A stretch of DNA of 64,000 nt from Streptococcus pyogenes (lineage in GTDB: Bacteria > Bacillota > Bacilli > Lactobacillales > Streptococcaceae): NCBI RefSeq assembly GCF_002055535.1, contig NZ_LN831034.1, forward strand, positions 186,001 through 250,000, in the 5' to 3' direction. Positions 53,977 through 64,000 of this stretch are shown here, piece after piece; positions within the stretch are counted from its first letter, which is position 1; the number at the start of each line of letters is the position of its first letter. Below the pieces are notes generated by a model. That model ran no database searches, was not told the origin of the DNA, and saw only the letters and a program-made list of their open reading frames with translations. Position numbers and translations under genes: made by a program.

Positions 53977-54987
53977 ATGGTAGTTAAAGTTGGTATTAAC
54001 GGTTTCGGTCGTATCGGACGTCTTGCATTCCGCCGTATTCAAAACATCGAAGGTGTTGAAGTAACTCGTATCAATGACCTTACAGATCCAAATATGCTTG
54101 CACACTTGTTGAAATACGATACAACTCAAGGTCGTTTTGATGGAACAGTTGAAGTTAAAGAAGGTGGATTTGAAGTAAACGGAAACTTCATCAAAGTTTC
54201 TGCTGAACGTGATCCAGAAAACATCGACTGGGCAACTGATGGGGTTGAAATCGTTCTTGAAGCAACTGGTTTCTTTGCTAAAAAAGAAGCAGCTGAAAAA
54301 CACTTACATGCTAACGGTGCTAAAAAAGTTGTTATCACAGCTCCTGGTGGAAACGATGTTAAAACAGTTGTTTTCAACACTAACCACGACATTCTTGACG
54401 GTACTGAAACAGTTATCTCAGGTGCTTCATGTACTACAAACTGTTTAGCTCCTATGGCTAAAGCTCTTCACGATGCATTCGGTATTCAAAAAGGTCTTAT
54501 GACTACAATCCACGCTTACACTGGTGACCAAATGATCCTTGACGGACCACACCGTGGTGGTGACCTTCGTCGTGCACGCGCTGGTGCTGCAAATATCGTT
54601 CCTAACTCAACTGGTGCTGCTAAAGCTATCGGTCTTGTTATCCCAGAACTTAACGGTAAACTTGACGGTGCTGCACAACGTGTTCCTGTTCCAACTGGAT
54701 CAGTAACTGAGTTGGTTGTAACTCTTGACAAAAACGTTTCTGTTGACGAAATCAACGCTGCTATGAAAGCTGCTTCAAACGATAGCTTCGGTTACACTGA
54801 AGATCCAATCGTTTCTTCAGATATCGTAGGCGTATCATACGGTTCATTGTTTGACGCAACTCAAACTAAAGTAATGGAAGTTGACGGATCACAATTGGTT
54901 AAAGTTGTATCATGGTATGACAACGAAATGTCTTACACTGCTCAACTTGTACGTACTCTTGAGTACTTCGCAAAAATTGCTAAATAA
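53977..54987 (+). CDS. gapA: Glyceraldehyde-3-phosphate dehydrogenase
   Basis: A 336-residue glycolytic dehydrogenase (also known in GAS as Plr/SDH, a surface plasmin-binding form). NAD-binding [13 protein letters not shown], catalytic [10 protein letters not shown] with the active Cys, and the Met/His regions are standard. ATG 53977 has a perfect AAGGAGG. Extreme codon bias. Single-gene unit with terminator at 55138. Confidence 0.98.
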   Translation: MVVKVGINGFGRIGRLAFRRIQNIEGVEVTRINDLTDPNMLAHLLKYDTTQGRFDGTVEVKEGGFEVNGNFIKVSAERDPENIDWATDGVEIVLEATGFFAKKEAAEKHLHANGAKKVVITAPGGNDVKTVVFNTNHDILDGTETVISGASCTTNCLAPMAKALHDAFGIQKGLMTTIHAYTGDQMILDGPHRGGDLRRARAGAANIVPNSTGAAKAIGLVIPELNGKLDGAAQRVPVPTGSVTELVVTLDKNVSVDEINAAMKAASNDSFGYTEDPIVSSDIVGVSYGSLFDATQTKVMEVDGSQLVKVVSWYDNEMSYTAQLVRTLEYFAKIAK

Positions 54988-55137
54988 TTAGTTATAACGA
55001 AAGAGAGCTTGGTTTATGCTGAGTTCTTTTTCGTATACTTTAAACACTACCTTAAATGTATGATTTTAACGTTTTGAACTATTCTAGACTCTAGCATAAA
55101 AGATATTTTAAAATAGTTCCCTTAATAAACTGTATAC

Positions 55138-55177
55138 AAAAAGGCTAAGATGGAAGGGGTGTCTTAGCCTTTTTTTG
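55138..55177. terminator. Terminator between gapA and the small minus-strand gene
   Basis: AAAAAGGCTAAGA and TCTTAGCCTTTTT arms with an 11-base loop; usable on both strands. Confidence 0.9.
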
Positions 55178-55212
55178 TCTGACTTAAATTTGGAGAGATA
55201 AAAAGTAAAATC

Positions 55213-55329
55213 TTATTTTTTACCGTAACGTTTGTACTCGTGAATAATCTTCAGAGCACGTTTTCTGGTTTTAATATTGGGACTTTTCAGTCTTCTGTAA
55301 GCTGACGATAAGTCAGTTTTTTCTGCCAT
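55213..55329 (-). CDS. Small basic protein, 38 residues (resembles 'putative metal homeostasis protein')
   Basis: Begins MAEKTDLSSAYRRLKSP and ends IIHEYKRYGKK. An AGGAGG lies six bases before the ATG. A promoter is readable on the minus strand (TTTACC, 17 bases, TGCTATACT) and TTAACGTTAA, a palindrome, sits in the leader. The AYRRLKSPNIKTRKRALKII core recalls a short conserved lactic-acid-bacterial protein labelled putative metal homeostasis protein; that name comes from memory and the role is unproven. The terminator at 55138 closes it. Confidence 0.75.
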   Translation of the reverse strand: MAEKTDLSSAYRRLKSPNIKTRKRALKIIHEYKRYGKK

Positions 55330-55470
55330 ATTATCCTCCTAAATATAAATTATTAACGTTAACAAAAATAAGTATAGCATAAAATAGTTAACTGGTAAAG
55401 TATTTTATGACAAATTCTTTTTGAATTGAAAAAAGACCCAACTGGCATAGAAATAGTTGGATCCTTTATC

Positions 55471-56211
55471 TTATTTTAAGAAGCGTTGTAAAAATTCTTT
55501 GGTACGATCTTGTGTAGGATTCTCGAAAATTTGTTGAGGACTTCCTTCTTCAGTAATCAATCCCTTATCCATGAAGATGATACGGTCAGAAACATCACGA
55601 GCAAATTCCATTTCATGGGTAACAATAATCATGGTCAACCCTGATTTTGCCAAGTCTTGCATGGTTTTAAGGACCTCACCAACCATTTCAGGATCAAGAG
55701 CTGATGTTGGTTCATCAAAGAGCATGGCTTCTGGATTGACAGATAAGGCTCTGGCAATGGCAACCCGTTGTTTTTGCCCCCCTGATAATTGTTTTGGTTT
55801 GGCTTGCCAGTATTGTTCTGTCATACCAACCGCATTGAGGTTTTCTTTAGCGATTTGTTCGGCTTGTGCACGGTCTCTTTTGAGGACGGTGGTTTGAGCG
55901 ACGATAGCATTTTCCAATACATTTAGGTTTTCAAACAAGTTAAAGGATTGGAAAACCATGCCTAGTTTTTCACGGTAGTGAGTCAAGTTGTAGTGTTCAG
56001 CAAGGACATCTTCACCATGAAAGAGGATTTGACCGGCACTTGGCTCTTCCAAAAGATTGATCGAGCGCAGGAGGGTTGATTTTCCAGAACCAGAAGAACC
56101 GATAATGGAAATCACTTCTCCCTTGTTAACAGAAAGGGAGATATCTTTGAGTACTTCATTGCTGCCGTAAGATTTTTTGAGATTTTTGATTTCAATAATT
56201 GAGTTAGACAT
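55471..56211 (-). CDS. Polar amino acid ABC transporter ATPase (GlnQ type)
   Basis: A 246-residue ATPase: Walker [18 protein letters not shown], Walker [20 protein letters not shown] and H-loop VTHEM. The type serves glutamine/polar amino acid importers. ATG 56211 lies 8 bases inside the upstream gene's 3' end, so both are translated from one mRNA. A longer frame to 56280 overlaps the neighbour and has no ribosome site. Confidence 0.94.
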   Translation of the reverse strand: MSNSIIEIKNLKKSYGSNEVLKDISLSVNKGEVISIIGSSGSGKSTLLRSINLLEEPSAGQILFHGEDVLAEHYNLTHYREKLGMVFQSFNLFENLNVLENAIVAQTTVLKRDRAQAEQIAKENLNAVGMTEQYWQAKPKQLSGGQKQRVAIARALSVNPEAMLFDEPTSALDPEMVGEVLKTMQDLAKSGLTMIIVTHEMEFARDVSDRIIFMDKGLITEEGSPQQIFENPTQDRTKEFLQRFLK

Positions 56212-57772
56212 TTGAGACCTCCGCAATCTGCATTTGGTTTGCTCCAGTGGTGTAAGTATCGGCATCGAAACGGCGTTCAATATAACGAAGGATACGTGTC
56301 ACCGTGAAGGTAAGAACAAAGTAGATAATGGCGATAATCGTAAAGGTTTGGAAATATTGGTAGGTTTGTGTGGCTACGGTATTACCTGAGAAGTAAAGTT
56401 CCACAACAGAGATAACATTCAAGACAGAAGTATCTTTGATATTGATGACAAACTCATTACCTGTTGCTGGTAAAATGTTGCGAACAACTTGTGGTAGCAC
56501 GATTTTACGCATGGTTTGTCCGTGAGTAAAGCCAAGAGCAGTTGCTGCTTCGAATTGACCTTTGTCGACAGCGAAAATACCACCGCGAACAATTTCACTC
56601 ATATAGGCACCCGTATTGATAGATACGATAAAAATAGCCGCTAGGGTACGGTCGATCGAAATACCAAAGGCTTGCGCTGTTCCGTAGTAGATAACCATAG
56701 ATTGAACAATCATAGGTGTCCCACGGAAGATTTCGATATAAATAGTGAGTAACCAACCAAAGAGTTTTTGTCCCAAGGCAGCTACTTTATGCTTAGCTTT
56801 AGGAGCTGTACGGAAAATACCGATTAATAATCCAATAAAGAGACCTGTAATGGTTCCGACCATGGAAATCAGAAGGGTCATTCCAGTTCCACGTAAGAAT
56901 TGCTTCCAGTTACCTTTAAAAATAGCCCACATTTGGCCTAGAAATGATGCTTTAGCATCTTCGGCTTTCTTTTCCACGGGTTGTTTGGTAACCATATCAT
57001 CCATCAGGGCCATACGATCTGTTTGAGAAAATCCTTCAAGCACTTGGTTGACAGTTGCCATACGATCGTCATTTTTTTTCATTCCGACAGCGATAGCAGC
57101 ATCTGATTCAGCAACAGCAAACCCTTTTTTAAGAGTGATCATTTTCAAACGGCTATCAGCAGCTTCAGCAGTCATGGCTTCAGGTCGTTCAGAAATATAG
57201 GCATCGATAACACCCGAAGTAAGGGCTTGTCGCATTTGAGAGAAATCTCCCATTGGTGTTTGTAACTTAGCACCTTTTAGTTGAGTTAAGAGATTGACAT
57301 GCCAAACGCCTTGCTGGGCAGTTACTTTAGCTCCAGAAAAATCCTTGAGGCTTGTTGCATCAGCATATTTGCCATTGGCAGTTACGACTAGAACAGGTTG
57401 GCTAGTGTAGTAGCTGTTTGAGAAGCTAATTTCGTTTCTACGCTCTTTGGTAGGACTCATACCAGCAGCGATCATATCGATTTTTCCAGAAGTTAATGCT
57501 GGAATTAAACCGGTCCAAGAGGTCTTAACGACTAAAAGTTCTTTGTTCATAGCTTTAGCGACTTTTTTAGCGACTTGGACATCGTAACCGTTGGCGTATT
57601 GGCTAGTTCCTTCAATTGGAACAGCCCCGTTTGAAGCGTCATCTTGAGTCCAGTTAAAAGGAGCATAGGCTGCTTCCATTCCGACTCTTAAATATTGGTT
57701 TGCTTGAGCCCGGCTCATTCCTCCAAACAGAAGGGCCAAGGCGACCAAACAGCTAAGGATTAGCTTTTTCAT
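56204..57772 (-). CDS. Polar amino acid ABC transporter, fused binding protein-permease (GlnPH type)
   Basis: A 522-residue fusion: signal peptide (1-25), one extracellular solute-binding domain (about 28-255, [15 protein letters not shown] ... [18 protein letters not shown]), a linker, then a permease domain with five or so helices and the EAA motif [21 protein letters not shown]. It imports glutamine, glutamate or a similar amino acid with the ATPase behind it. ATG 57772 has AGGAG six bases upstream. One binding domain only, unlike GlnP with two. Confidence 0.93.
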   Translation of the reverse strand: MKKLILSCLVALALLFGGMSRAQANQYLRVGMEAAYAPFNWTQDDASNGAVPIEGTSQYANGYDVQVAKKVAKAMNKELLVVKTSWTGLIPALTSGKIDMIAAGMSPTKERRNEISFSNSYYTSQPVLVVTANGKYADATSLKDFSGAKVTAQQGVWHVNLLTQLKGAKLQTPMGDFSQMRQALTSGVIDAYISERPEAMTAEAADSRLKMITLKKGFAVAESDAAIAVGMKKNDDRMATVNQVLEGFSQTDRMALMDDMVTKQPVEKKAEDAKASFLGQMWAIFKGNWKQFLRGTGMTLLISMVGTITGLFIGLLIGIFRTAPKAKHKVAALGQKLFGWLLTIYIEIFRGTPMIVQSMVIYYGTAQAFGISIDRTLAAIFIVSINTGAYMSEIVRGGIFAVDKGQFEAATALGFTHGQTMRKIVLPQVVRNILPATGNEFVINIKDTSVLNVISVVELYFSGNTVATQTYQYFQTFTIIAIIYFVLTFTVTRILRYIERRFDADTYTTGANQMQIAEVSNV

Positions 57773-57969
57773 ATAGGTCTCCTGTTTCAAAAATAGTATT
57801 CAGACCTATTTTACAGCAATTTGCATCCTATTTCAATATATTATCAGTGAATAGGTTGAAATATGGAAAAATATTCAAAATAATGATTAAAAATAAGATG
57901 AAGGACTTGGTTTAGGTTTTGTCATCTCCTTAAAATATGGTAAAATGAGGGCAGAAAGAGGATGTTGCC

Positions 57970-59868
57970 ATGAAAAAAATTTTGATGACGCTTGTGCTCT
58001 GCTTCAGTCTTTTAGGGATACGAATAAAAGCAGCTGATGTAGACTATAGCATCACCAACTATGAAGGTCAGTTACTGTTATCAAAAGAAAATACTGCTCG
58101 GTTTGAGCAAAAAGTAACCTATCAATTTGACACTTCTTATAACGGCCAGTATATTTCGCTGGGCCGGACAGGTCATTTGCCAGCGGGCTTTGCTATTGAC
58201 CAAAAGCCTAAAGTTGAGGTATATCAGAATGGTCAACAGGTACCTGTTAGTCAAGAGTTTAGTGACCTTGGAGATGGCTATCGTTTAAAACTTTATAATG
58301 CTGGCCAAGCTGGTGATAAGGTTGACGTCAAGGTTATCTGGCAACTGCACCACCTTTTAACAGCTTATCAAGACGTGGCAGAGCTGAATTGGACACCGAT
58401 TAGTGATTGGGACAAAACATTAGAAAAGGTGAGTTTGACCGTCACTACCCCAACTGATATTCAGGATTCTAATCTATGGGCTCACAGAGGATATTACCAA
58501 AAGAAACCTCAAGTGTTAAAAGAAGGTAACAGTCGCTATCAGATTAATGCCAAGAATGTCTCAGGGCAACTGGAATTGCATGCTTATTGGGATAAAAAAG
58601 CATTATTGGGAAAAGAGCCAGTTGATGTTTCAACGAGTAAAAAGAATAAAATTGTAGCGTTAGAAACTAAGATTTCCAGACGAAGGACCTTGTTACAGCT
58701 GCTATTTGGCAAAGTCATTCCTCTGGTAGAGGTAGGTTTTCTTCTTTGGCAGTTAATACAGTTTACAAGATTAAAGAAACAATTCAATCGTTATCATTTG
58801 GCTAACCATACAGATCACAGTTACGAAGTCCCTGAAGATCTTTCGCCTCTTGTGTTGACACAAGCGATTTATGGACAGAGTTTTGCCTATTTATCCCCTA
58901 CAGCATCAGAAAGCCAGAAATTATTGATCCCTAAAGGAGTGACCTTTGAGGCCCTTGTTCAAGCTACCTTGTTGGATCTGATCGACCAAAAGGTGCTTTT
59001 ATTAACGAAAGAAGAAGGGAAAGCTTATCTTGAAATCAGTCAGTTAGATCGTGTGACAGATGAGGAAGCTGCCTTCTTAGATATGGCTTTTGGAAACAAG
59101 GTGACATTGCCGGTGGATCAATTGTTTAGTCAATACCATTATGATGCTGATACCATTAAACAATTAAAGAAAACGTACAAAGGTAAAAAGCTCGAGCAAG
59201 AAGTCCGTCAATCGTCTGAGCAGGTGATTAAGGCGATGAAAAAAGCGTCGGCAGCTATTACAAACAATGTCCTAGAAACTATCAAAAAGTTAAACTTACC
59301 AGATACTTATCGTCAAATGACCCCGGCAGAGAAACGAAAAAGCAATAGTGTCCAGGGATTAGGTTGTTTGTTGCTTATTCTAAATAGTGGTTTATTGATT
59401 TACTTGGCTATTAAAGAAAGTGGGTTAGCCCTCATTTACCTTGCTTTAATGGTGCTAACGATGTGCCTTGGCTTTTACATTAGCCTGAAGTTAGATCAAT
59501 ACAAGAAATTGGGTATTGAAACACCTGAGGGGGGTGTTCGGTTACATCAATGGCAGAGCTTTAAAAACATGATACGAGACATTGACAAATTTGAGGATGT
59601 TGCTATTGAAGGTTTGGTTGTTTGGAACCGTGTTTTGGTTTATGCCACCTTATTTGGTTACGCTAAGAAAGTGGAACGCTATTTGAAAGTCCATCGTATT
59701 GCCTTACCTGAGGTTTACCAAGCTGTTCGACCAGGTGAATTATCAATGGTAATGTATGCTACGACACCAACCTTTGTGTCTAGCTTGTCTTCAGCTACAA
59801 CTTCCTCAAATTTCTCAGTCTCTTCCGGAGGCGGGATTAGTGGTGGTGGCGGCGGCGGTGCCTTTTAA
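57970..59868 (+). CDS. DUF2207-domain membrane protein
   Basis: A 632-residue protein: signal peptide (1-21), an extracellular beta-rich DUF2207 domain (24-200, with YEGQLLLSKENTARFEQKVTYQF), a membrane helix near 240-258, a cytosolic helical part, two more helices (about 460-505), and a tail ending SGGGISGGGGGGAF. Family function is unknown; such proteins sit in the cell envelope. Single gene after its own -10 region. Confidence 0.88.
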   Translation: MKKILMTLVLCFSLLGIRIKAADVDYSITNYEGQLLLSKENTARFEQKVTYQFDTSYNGQYISLGRTGHLPAGFAIDQKPKVEVYQNGQQVPVSQEFSDLGDGYRLKLYNAGQAGDKVDVKVIWQLHHLLTAYQDVAELNWTPISDWDKTLEKVSLTVTTPTDIQDSNLWAHRGYYQKKPQVLKEGNSRYQINAKNVSGQLELHAYWDKKALLGKEPVDVSTSKKNKIVALETKISRRRTLLQLLFGKVIPLVEVGFLLWQLIQFTRLKKQFNRYHLANHTDHSYEVPEDLSPLVLTQAIYGQSFAYLSPTASESQKLLIPKGVTFEALVQATLLDLIDQKVLLLTKEEGKAYLEISQLDRVTDEEAAFLDMAFGNKVTLPVDQLFSQYHYDADTIKQLKKTYKGKKLEQEVRQSSEQVIKAMKKASAAITNNVLETIKKLNLPDTYRQMTPAEKRKSNSVQGLGCLLLILNSGLLIYLAIKESGLALIYLALMVLTMCLGFYISLKLDQYKKLGIETPEGGVRLHQWQSFKNMIRDIDKFEDVAIEGLVVWNRVLVYATLFGYAKKVERYLKVHRIALPEVYQAVRPGELSMVMYATTPTFVSSLSSATTSSNFSVSSGGGISGGGGGGAF

Positions 59869-59933
59869 AAAAGCTGCTTGGCATTAATCACAGTTTAGAA
59901 AATCACAATAAGAGTGGTTAATAAGGAGAAAAC

Positions 59934-60773
59934 ATGTTAATTATCGAATTGCTAAAAGCCATTTTCTTTGGCATCATTGAGGGAATCACAGAATGGTTAC
60001 CAGTTTCAAGCACTGGTCACCTCATTTTGGTGCAGGAATTTATCCGACTAAATCAGGATAAGGCTTTTATAGAAATGTTTAATATCGTTATTCAATTAGG
60101 GGCGATTATCGCTGTTATGTTGATTTATTTTGAACGTCTCAATCCCTTTCAACCTGGGAAAACAGCAAGAGAAGTACAGCTTACCTGGCAATTATGGCTA
60201 AAAGTGGTGATTGCGTGTATTCCTTCTATTTTAATAGCGGTTCCTCTTGATAATTGGTTTGAAGCACATTTTTATTTTATGGTTCCGATTGCCATCGCTT
60301 TAATCGTCTACGGGATTGCCTTTATCTGGATTGAAAAACGAAATGCTCAACAAGAACCTGCTGTCACTGAATTAGCTAGAATGTCTTACAAAACAGCTTT
60401 CTTCATTGGTTGTTTTCAAGTCTTAAGTATTGTGCCTGGTACTAGTCGATCAGGGGCTACCATCTTAGGAGCTATTATTTTAGGAACTAGTCGAACAGTG
60501 GCCGCTGATTTCACCTTCTTTTTGGCCATTCCTACCATGTTTGGATATAGTGGATTAAAGGCTGTAAAATTTTTCCTTGATGGCCATCACCTTGATTTTG
60601 CACAAGTCCTTATTCTTTTAGTGGCTAGCTTGACCGCTTTTGTGGTTAGTTTATTGGCGATTAGGTTCTTGACAGATTATGTTAAGAAACACGATTTCAC
60701 CATTTTTGGGAAATACCGTATTGTGTTAGGAAGCCTTTTACTTATTTATAGCTTCTTTAAATTTGTTTTTTAA
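59934..60773 (+). CDS. uppP: Undecaprenyl-diphosphatase
   Basis: A 279-residue membrane phosphatase recycling the C55 lipid carrier for cell wall synthesis. The catalytic motifs [14 protein letters not shown] (EXXXE plus SSTGH) and PGTSRSG are present. About eight helices. AAGGAG precedes the ATG. Overexpression gives bacitracin resistance in bacteria. Terminator at 60797. Confidence 0.96.
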   Translation: MLIIELLKAIFFGIIEGITEWLPVSSTGHLILVQEFIRLNQDKAFIEMFNIVIQLGAIIAVMLIYFERLNPFQPGKTAREVQLTWQLWLKVVIACIPSILIAVPLDNWFEAHFYFMVPIAIALIVYGIAFIWIEKRNAQQEPAVTELARMSYKTAFFIGCFQVLSIVPGTSRSGATILGAIILGTSRTVAADFTFFLAIPTMFGYSGLKAVKFFLDGHHLDFAQVLILLVASLTAFVVSLLAIRFLTDYVKKHDFTIFGKYRIVLGSLLLIYSFFKFVF

Positions 60774-60796
60774 ACTTACATATCGTTTAGGATGTT

Positions 60797-60825
60797 GCGA
60801 CAGACCTTGGGGACTGTCGCTTTTT
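60797..60825 (+). terminator. Rho-independent terminator after uppP
   Basis: GCGACAG/CTGTCGC arms with a 10-base loop and five T. Confidence 0.9.
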
Positions 60826-60918
60826 AAATTTCCTTTTGTAGACGAGGAGTTAGTCATAAATTGCGAAATTACAGCATTTCTAGTATAATAAAATGACTAC
60901 GCGTGCGAGGTATTGAGA

Positions 60919-61680
60919 ATGGAAATGAAACAAATTAGCGAGACAACGCTAAAAATAACAATTAGTATGGACGATTTAGAAGAAAGAGGAATGGAGTTGA
61001 AAGATTTCTTGATTCCTCAAGAAAAAACAGAAGAGTTTTTCTATTCTGTGATGGACGAACTCGATCTTCCAGATAATTTTAAAGATAGTGGTATGCTTAG
61101 TTTTCGAGTGACTCCACGCAAGGACCGTCTAGATGTTTTTGTTACCAAATCTGAGATAAATAAAGATATTAATCTTGAAGATTTAGCAGAGTTTGGTGAT
61201 ATGTCCCAAATGACTCCGGAAGATTTTTTCAAGAGCTTGGAGCAATCCATGCGTGAAAAGGGAGATGTCAAAGCTCATGAAAAATTGGAAAAAATTGAAG
61301 AGATAATGGAAGATGTTGTTGAAGCCACTCTAGCTAATCAGTCTGAGGCGGCTGATCCATCAACTAATCATGAGTCAGAACCTTTAGACTATGTCCATTA
61401 TGTATTGGATTTTTCAACGATTACAGAGGCAGTGGCTTTTGCTAAAACGATTGATTTTTCGATAGAAGCTTCAGAGTTATATAAGGGGAGCAACTGCTAC
61501 CATATGACTATTTTATTAGATGTTCAGCAACAACCATCTTATTTTGCGAACGTCATGTATGCGAGATTGATTGAGCATGCAAACCCTGGATCAAAAACAA
61601 GAGCTTATTTACAAGAGCATGGCTTACAATTGATGCTTGATGGTGCTGTTGAGCAATTACAAAAGATTGAGTTGGGATAA
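60919..61680 (+). CDS. mecA: Adaptor protein MecA
   Basis: A 253-residue adaptor feeding substrates, including competence sigma factor SigX in streptococci, to ClpC-ClpP. The N-terminal substrate-binding part (1-90, [33 protein letters not shown]), a short acidic linker and the C-terminal ClpC-binding part ([14 protein letters not shown]...) are present. ATG 60919 has GAGG eight bases upstream. gacO follows after 6 bases in the same operon. Confidence 0.94.
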   Translation: MEMKQISETTLKITISMDDLEERGMELKDFLIPQEKTEEFFYSVMDELDLPDNFKDSGMLSFRVTPRKDRLDVFVTKSEINKDINLEDLAEFGDMSQMTPEDFFKSLEQSMREKGDVKAHEKLEKIEEIMEDVVEATLANQSEAADPSTNHESEPLDYVHYVLDFSTITEAVAFAKTIDFSIEASELYKGSNCYHMTILLDVQQQPSYFANVMYARLIEHANPGSKTRAYLQEHGLQLMLDGAVEQLQKIELG

Positions 61681-61686
61681 AATAGT

Positions 61687-62856
61687 ATGTTTTCATTCAC
61701 AATAGATTATGTCCTTGTTCTGATAGGGGCTTTGTTAATGTCCTTATTCTTAACCCCTCTTGTTCGCTTTTTAGCCTTTCGTGTGGGTGCAGTAGACAAT
61801 CCCAATGCCAGACGGGTCAATAAGGTTCCGATGCCAACCAGTGGTGGATTAGCTATTTTTATGTCTTTTTTAGTAGCAAGTTTGGGACTTATTCCGATTG
61901 CTTCTAAAGGCGCCATGTTTTTTGGTCAGACCTACTTCAGTTATATTTTACCTGTCGTGATTGGTGCTACAGTAATTACCCTTACTGGTTTTTTAGATGA
62001 TTTGTATGAGTTAAGTCCTAAATTAAAGATGTTTGGTATTCTAATTGGTGCAGTGATTGTCTGGGCTTTTACCGACTTTAAATTTGATAGCTTCAAAATT
62101 CCTTTTGGAGGGCCGTTGTTAGTTTTTGGTCCTTTCTTAACCTTATTCTTAACAGTCCTGTGGATTGTTTCCATCACTAATGCTATTAACTTGATTGACG
62201 GTTTGGATGGTTTGGTTAGTGGGGTCTCTATTATTAGTTTAGTGACCATGGCTATTGTATCTTATTTCTTTTTACCTCAAAAGGATTTCTTTTTGACGTT
62301 AACCATTTTGGTCTTGATTTCTGCTATTGCAGGATTTTTTCCTTATAATTACCATCCAGCTATGATTTATTTGGGTGACACAGGAGCCCTCTTTATTGGC
62401 TTTATGATAGGGGTTTTGTCTCTTCAAGGATTGAAAAATTCAACGGCTGTGGCTGTGGTGACACCTGTTATTATTCTTGGTGTACCCATTATGGATACCA
62501 TCGTGGCTATTATTCGACGTAGTTTATCAGGTCAAAAATTCTACGAGCCGGATAAGATGCACCTGCATCATCGACTCTTATCAATGGGCTTTACTCATCG
62601 AGGAGCTGTCTTAGTAGTTTATGGTATTACCATGCTTTTTTCCCTTATTTCTTTACTTTTAAATGTTTCTAGTCGAATTGGTGGCGTCCTCTTGATGCTT
62701 GGACTTTTATTTGGTTTAGAAGTTTTTATTGAAGGATTGGAGATCTGGGGTGAAAAGCGAACGCCTTTGTTTAACTTGTTAAAGTTTATTGGTAATAGTG
62801 ATTATCGTCAAGCAATGCTTCTGAAATGGAAAGAAAAGAAGGATTTGAAACACTAA
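61687..62856 (+). CDS. gacO: UDP-GlcNAc:undecaprenyl-phosphate GlcNAc-1-phosphate transferase (WecA/TagO family)
   Basis: A 389-residue polytopic enzyme with about eleven helices. Catalytic Asp pairs lie in TGFLDDLYEL and LIDGLDGL, and HLHHRLLSMG is the carbohydrate-recognition histidine loop. In GAS this enzyme (GacO) starts the group A carbohydrate by linking GlcNAc-phosphate to the lipid carrier. It is co-transcribed with mecA, an order common in streptococci. Confidence 0.93.
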   Translation: MFSFTIDYVLVLIGALLMSLFLTPLVRFLAFRVGAVDNPNARRVNKVPMPTSGGLAIFMSFLVASLGLIPIASKGAMFFGQTYFSYILPVVIGATVITLTGFLDDLYELSPKLKMFGILIGAVIVWAFTDFKFDSFKIPFGGPLLVFGPFLTLFLTVLWIVSITNAINLIDGLDGLVSGVSIISLVTMAIVSYFFLPQKDFFLTLTILVLISAIAGFFPYNYHPAMIYLGDTGALFIGFMIGVLSLQGLKNSTAVAVVTPVIILGVPIMDTIVAIIRRSLSGQKFYEPDKMHLHHRLLSMGFTHRGAVLVVYGITMLFSLISLLLNVSSRIGGVLLMLGLLFGLEVFIEGLEIWGEKRTPLFNLLKFIGNSDYRQAMLLKWKEKKDLKH

Positions 62857-62880
62857 AAAAGCCGAGTAAGGCTTTTTTTG
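62855..62880 (+). terminator. Rho-independent terminator after gacO
   Basis: AAAAAGCC/GGCTTTTT arms with a 6-base loop and T-run. Confidence 0.88.
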
Positions 62881-62977
62881 CTATAATAGATGCAGTGACC
62901 ATTATAAAAAAAGCAGTGCAAATGACACTGTCTTTTCTTGAGATGGTATAGATGACAGAGAAAATAAGGGGTGTATC

Positions 62978-63748
62978 ATGTCAATTCTTGAGATTAATAA
63001 TTTACATGTTTCAATAGAAGGTAAAGAGATTTTGAAAGGGGTTAACCTAACTCTTAAAACTGGGGAAGTAGCTGCCATTATGGGGCCAAATGGGACAGGA
63101 AAGTCTACCCTTTCAGCAGCTATTATGGGAAATCCTAACTACGAAGTGACCCAAGGGCAAATTTTGCTTGACGGGGTCAATATTCTCGATCTAGAAGTTG
63201 ATGAGCGTGCGAGACTGGGACTTTTTCTCGCCATGCAATACCCTTCAGAAATTCCAGGGATTACCAACGCTGAATTTATGCGTGCAGCAATGAATGCCGG
63301 TAAGGCAGATGAGGATAAGATTTCCGTGCGAGATTTTATCACCAAACTTGATGAGAAAATGGCTTTGTTAGGTATGAAAGAAGAGATGGCAGAGCGTTAC
63401 CTCAATGAAGGTTTTTCTGGTGGGGAGAAAAAACGCAATGAAATTCTTCAATTGCTCATGTTAGAGCCTAAATTTGCTTTGTTAGATGAGATTGATTCTG
63501 GTCTTGATATTGATGCCCTAAAAGTAGTCTCTAAAGGGGTTAATGAGATGCGTGGGAAAGACTTTGGAGCTATGATTATCACCCACTATCAACGTTTGTT
63601 GAATTACATTACCCCAGACCTAGTTCATGTTATGATGGATGGTCGTATTGTCTTATCTGGTGATGCTGCCTTGGCTACTCGTCTTGAAAAAGAAGGCTAC
63701 GCAGGTATTGCACAGGATCTGGGAATCGAGTATAAGGAAGAAAGTTAA
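62978..63748 (+). CDS. sufC: Fe-S cluster assembly ATPase SufC
   Basis: A 256-residue ABC-type ATPase: Walker A GPNGTGKST, signature FSGGEKKRNEIL (the SufC form) and Walker B FALLDEIDSGLDIDALK. It drives the SufBCD scaffold. AGGGG lies near the ATG. A TATAAT at about 62882 and a CAGTG/CACTG hairpin at 62911-62935 lie in the leader. First gene of the suf operon; sufD follows. Confidence 0.96.
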   Translation: MSILEINNLHVSIEGKEILKGVNLTLKTGEVAAIMGPNGTGKSTLSAAIMGNPNYEVTQGQILLDGVNILDLEVDERARLGLFLAMQYPSEIPGITNAEFMRAAMNAGKADEDKISVRDFITKLDEKMALLGMKEEMAERYLNEGFSGGEKKRNEILQLLMLEPKFALLDEIDSGLDIDALKVVSKGVNEMRGKDFGAMIITHYQRLLNYITPDLVHVMMDGRIVLSGDAALATRLEKEGYAGIAQDLGIEYKEES

Positions 63749-63842
63749 GTTTTTGGAGACAATTACTTTAGCTTTCTACAAAAAGCTAGGTGATGTTCTA
63801 TATACCCAGCCAATTTAAAAACCAGAGACAAAGGATTGACAG

Positions 63843-64000
63843 ATGACAAAAGAAAAACTAGTGGCTTTTTCGCAAGCCCACGCTGAGCCTGCTTGGCTGC
63901 AAGAACGGCGTTTAGCGGCATTAGAAGCCATTCCAAATTTGGAATTACCAACCATCGAAAGGGTTAAATTTCACCGTTGGAATCTAGGAGATGGTACCTT
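63843..64000 (+). CDS. sufD: Fe-S cluster assembly protein SufD, N-terminal part (partial)
   Basis: The first 52 residues are visible: MTKEKLVAFSQAHAEPAW, then LQERRLAALEAIPNLELP, typical of SufD. AAAGGA lies seven bases before the ATG. The gene runs off the window. It is 94 bases after sufC, in the usual sufCDSUB order. Confidence 0.88.
   Translation, partial: MTKEKLVAFSQAHAEPAWLQERRLAALEAIPNLELPTIERVKFHRWNLGDGT

Noticed and set aside
1..64000. tRNA, rRNA genes, CRISPR arrays or prophage
   Set aside because: I looked for regular repeats, cloverleaf-type sequences and phage genes and saw none.

Overview
This window reads as a stretch of a group A Streptococcus (Streptococcus pyogenes) chromosome. 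The identification rests on species markers in one place: the superantigen gene speG, the RofA-like regulator rivR, the fasBCA/fasX virulence locus, the surface protein SpyAD, and a carbohydrate initiator of the GacO type. It also fits the AT-rich composition and the typical promoters (often TGnTATAAT). I found no tRNA, rRNA, CRISPR array or prophage.

Layout. 1-2.7 kb: end of tgt, a CHY zinc-finger gene with bioY, an MBL hydrolase overlapping tadA. 2.7-5.9 kb: accessory stretch with a transglutaminase-like lipoprotein, the SRP RNA gene ffs and speG. 6-9.3 kb: pgi, then rivR on the minus strand with a structured downstream region that should hold the sRNA RivX. 9.3-12 kb: a cluster of hairpins with a possible tiny ORF, an intact ISAs1-like insertion sequence with a 9-bp target duplication, a collapsed 5-formyltetrahydrofolate cyclo-ligase gene, and a rhomboid protease gene. 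12-18.3 kb: galU/hasC2 and gpsA (minus), then a MarR-regulated heterodimeric ABC exporter. 18.3-24.3 kb: queH, the dut-radA-carbonic anhydrase group behind a perfect competence (CIN) box, an AIM24-family gene and gltX. 24.6-31.1 kb: fasB-fasC-fasA-fasX, then rnpA-yidC-jag-rpmH. 31.3-39 kb: a sialic acid/ManNAc catabolic operon (nanE, sugar ABC importer without ATPase, DUF624 protein, nanA, ROK kinase) with a convergent RpiR regulator. 39-46.4 kb: housekeeping run tatD-rnmV-ksgA, then rsgA-rpe-thiN-rmuC-yhaM. 46.6-50.1 kb: purR overlapping spyAD. 50.1-55 kb: rpsL-rpsG, fusA, gapA. 55.2-64 kb: a 38-residue protein gene, a polar amino acid ABC importer, a DUF2207 membrane protein, uppP, mecA-gacO, sufC and the start of sufD.

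Most notable observations: (1) FasB and FasC look like complementary half-kinases: FasB has Ser where the phospho-accepting His should be but keeps the ATP-binding G-box, while FasC keeps the His but lacks the G-box. (2) A ComE/AgrA-type direct repeat lies just upstream of fasX and is a strong candidate FasA site. (3) Two tandem 114-bp units between rpsG and fusA share a stem with two compensatory base-pair changes, pointing to a conserved RNA structure. (4) The insertion sequence has exact, readable ends beside a decayed folate gene. (5) Several short genes with good ribosome binding sites (5701, 9583, 41778-, 55329-, rpmH) are easily missed. Start codons were moved inward from the longest reading frame wherever a Shine-Dalgarno sequence decided the matter.
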